Below, in pieces: positions 62,451-64,000 of a stretch of 64,000 nt of DNA. Every line of letters begins with the position of its first letter. Position 1 is the first letter of the stretch. The notes under the pieces were generated by a model. It saw only the letters and a program-made list of their open reading frames with translations. It was not told where the DNA came from and ran no database searches. This DNA is from Pseudomonas bohemica (GTDB taxonomy: Bacteria; Pseudomonadota; Gammaproteobacteria; Pseudomonadales; Pseudomonadaceae), in the NCBI RefSeq assembly GCF_002934685.1, contig NZ_NKHL01000098.1:1-64000 (forward strand), read 5' to 3'. Both the position numbers and the translations under genes were made by a program.

Positions 62451-62530
62451 GGCCGCACGCAACTTCCAGCGGTATGGCGTGCCGGCGGTGGCGTCCTCGA
62501 AGCGCTAGCGCCGGCAAGCCGTGCGGCTAC
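62451..62530. repeat. REP-like inverted repeat
   Basis: GGCCGCACG and CGTGCGGC form the outer stem, GCCGGCG and CGCCGGC the inner, around GTGGCGTCCTCGAAGCGCTAG. It sits between convergent genes. Confidence 0.65.
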
Positions 62531-62563
62531 ACATCACATTGCCAGATGCCACCGGTCAGCAAT

Positions 62564-63883
62564 TCAATCGAGCCGCAACGTCGAATTGAACTGGCTGATC
62601 GCATCCACCACATGGCGCGAGCCTTGTTGAATCTCCAGAATCACTTCCCCGGCCTCGTTGGCCAGTTCTACCCCGGTACCCGTTCGGCTCAGGCTCGATT
62701 GCATGCTCGACACCGCACTTTTGGCCAATTCGTTGTTCTGCCTCACCACATCGACGATCTCGATCGTCGCCTGGCTGGTCCTCGCCGCCAGGCCCCGGAC
62801 CTCATCGGCTACCACCGCAAATCCGCGCCCATGTTCTCCTGCGCGCGCCGCTTCGATCGCTGCGTTGAGAGCCAGCAGGTTGGTCTGATCGGCAATCCCG
62901 CGAATGGTCTGGACGATGGTGGCGATGATTTCCGACTGCTTGTTCACCGCATCGATGCTGTGGGCCGCTTCGTTGAGGTCATGGGAGATCTGCTCGATCA
63001 CCTCCACCGTCTGCTGCACCACGGCCGAGCCCTTCTGCGCACAGGCGTCGGTACGCACCGACGTGTCATGAGCGGTGGTGGCGGCATTGCGTTGCACGGT
63101 GACTTGCTCGGTGATGTCGCTGGCGAATTTCACCACTTTATAGAGCCTACCCTTGGCGTCGAACAGCGGGTTGTAGGTGGCTTCCAGATAGACCGTCTGA
63201 CCGTGCTTGTTCACCCGCTCGAAGCGGTGAGAGTGATATTCGCCGCGATTGAGCGAGCTCCAGAACGCCTTGTACGCCGGGGATTCCACCTCGGCGTGGG
63301 TGCAGAACATGCTGTGGTGTTGGCCCACAACCTCGGCAAGCGAGTAATGCATGGTCTTGAGAAAATTTTCGTTGGCGTCGATGACGCGACCGTCAGGGGA
63401 GAACTCGATCATCGCCATGGAGCGGCTGATGGCGCGGAGCATGCTCTGGTTCTCATGGTCCTTGTGCGCGCGTTCAGTGATGTCGGCAGCGACCTTGATC
63501 ACGCTCTGGACCCTGCCTTCGGTGTCATAAACCGGCATGTAACTCGCTTCCAGCCATATTTCGCGGCCGGATTTGTCCAGACGCACGAACGTGCCGCACA
63601 GCGGTTCGCCACGGGCCAGGTCGCGCCACAACTTGCTGTAGGCTTCACTGTCGCAGAATGTCTTTTCGCAGAAGATCCGGTGATGCTTGCCCACCAAATC
63701 CCCAGGTTGATAGCCCATGGTCAGGCAGAAGTTCTCATTGGCGTCGAGAATGATGCCTTCCGGCGTGAATTCGATTATCGCCATGGAGCGACCGATCGCC
63801 GCCAGTTTGGCGTTCGACTGGCACAGCGCAGCGGTGGATATCTGCAACTCGGCCTCGACGGCCTTGCGGACTGAATTGAACAT
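62564..63883 (-). CDS. soluble PAS-PAS methyl-accepting chemotaxis protein (BdlA-like)
   Basis: 439-residue chemoreceptor without membrane segments. Two PAS domains with identical layout ([16 protein letters not shown] near 37; [16 protein letters not shown] near 159), each followed by a PAC motif ([16 protein letters not shown]), lead to the MCP signalling hairpin ([21 protein letters not shown]). This matches BdlA of P. aeruginosa, which senses dispersion cues and lowers c-di-GMP. The ATG at 63883 follows GAGG; a longer frame starts at 63982. Confidence 0.88.
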   Translation of the reverse strand: MFNSVRKAVEAELQISTAALCQSNAKLAAIGRSMAIIEFTPEGIILDANENFCLTMGYQPGDLVGKHHRIFCEKTFCDSEAYSKLWRDLARGEPLCGTFVRLDKSGREIWLEASYMPVYDTEGRVQSVIKVAADITERAHKDHENQSMLRAISRSMAMIEFSPDGRVIDANENFLKTMHYSLAEVVGQHHSMFCTHAEVESPAYKAFWSSLNRGEYHSHRFERVNKHGQTVYLEATYNPLFDAKGRLYKVVKFASDITEQVTVQRNAATTAHDTSVRTDACAQKGSAVVQQTVEVIEQISHDLNEAAHSIDAVNKQSEIIATIVQTIRGIADQTNLLALNAAIEAARAGEHGRGFAVVADEVRGLAARTSQATIEIVDVVRQNNELAKSAVSSMQSSLSRTGTGVELANEAGEVILEIQQGSRHVVDAISQFNSTLRLD

Positions 63884-64000
63884 TTGCCACCTACCTCGAA
63901 TAAATACGAGACCGGTCACCGTGACCGTTTTCCATGATTGGCTGAAACGACAATCGACCTGAGAAACCGTAGCATGAGTCATGGCTGTATGACATCATTG

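Noticed and set aside
62399..63874. 491-codon plus-strand frame opposite the chemoreceptor
   Set aside because: Antisense shadow; begins inside the deaminase gene and has no domain.

Overview
The window reads as chromosomal DNA of a Pseudomonas of the fluorescens/putida/syringae side of the genus. Supporting signs are the tandem fadD2-fadD1 pair preceded by a MaoC hydratase and an alpha/beta hydrolase, hrpA with a PA3286-type KAS III gene beyond it, genus-typical small secreted proteins and lipoproteins (DUF6279, TorF-type porin, CsbD), a BdlA-like receptor, and many REP pairs between genes. No tRNA, rRNA, IS element, prophage or CRISPR array was seen. Names and family assignments come from reading the translated sequence and recalled family knowledge, not from database searches.

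Layout. 1-18.7 kb: fatty-acid activation (MaoC, lipase-like hydrolase, FadD2, FadD1), HrpA helicase, KAS III-like enzyme, an SDR/HbpS-like pair behind a perfect palindrome, a porin, a DUF482-type acyltransferase, an ABC exporter and a periplasmic cyclophilin. 19-28.3 kb: a catabolic or uptake locus with a C45-type (penicillin acyltransferase-like) hydrolase, a complete Dpp-type peptide ABC transporter (two permeases, a double ATPase, a binding protein), a convergent GntR regulator, an alpha/beta hydrolase and a LysR regulator. 28.3-30 kb: gene-poor stretch with small secreted proteins, a candidate sRNA and a periplasmic retropepsin-like protein.

30.0-46.8 kb is the standout region: two divergent operons that together look like a bacterial sphingolipid (ceramide) synthesis, head-group and export system. 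The rightward operon has fatty acyl-AMP ligase, NAD-dependent reductase, acyl carrier protein and serine palmitoyltransferase-type alpha-oxoamine synthase, the same four functions in the same relative order as recalled for Caulobacter aasR-cerR-acpR-spt. These are followed by a lipid ABC half-transporter, two tandem thymidylate-kinase-like proteins and a phosphoethanolamine-transferase-like membrane enzyme. The leftward operon has a GNAT-fold protein of the bacterial ceramide synthase type, a MobA-like nucleotidyltransferase, a second LptF/LptG-like permease pair, a diacylglycerol-kinase-family lipid kinase, a Tam41/NTase-like protein and an LpxO-like hydroxylase. A working model is: acyl-ACP plus serine to ketosphinganine, N-acylation and reduction to (dihydro)ceramide, phosphorylation and decoration of the head group, then flipping and Lpt-style export to the outer membrane. 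The decorating genes differ from the Caulobacter set as I remember it, so the final lipid may be new.

47-64 kb returns to ordinary Pseudomonas content: DEAD-box helicase, small secreted proteins, lipoproteins, a TorF-type porin, a CvfB-like S1 protein, CsbD, a BrkB-like membrane protein with a His-rich tail, peptide deformylase, a secreted methyltransferase-like protein, a desaturase, a PhnD-like protein, an ECF sigma factor, an orphan glycine-betaine-type binding protein, a yeast-type cytosine deaminase and a soluble PAS-PAS chemoreceptor. REP-type inverted repeats sit in at least ten intergenic gaps.
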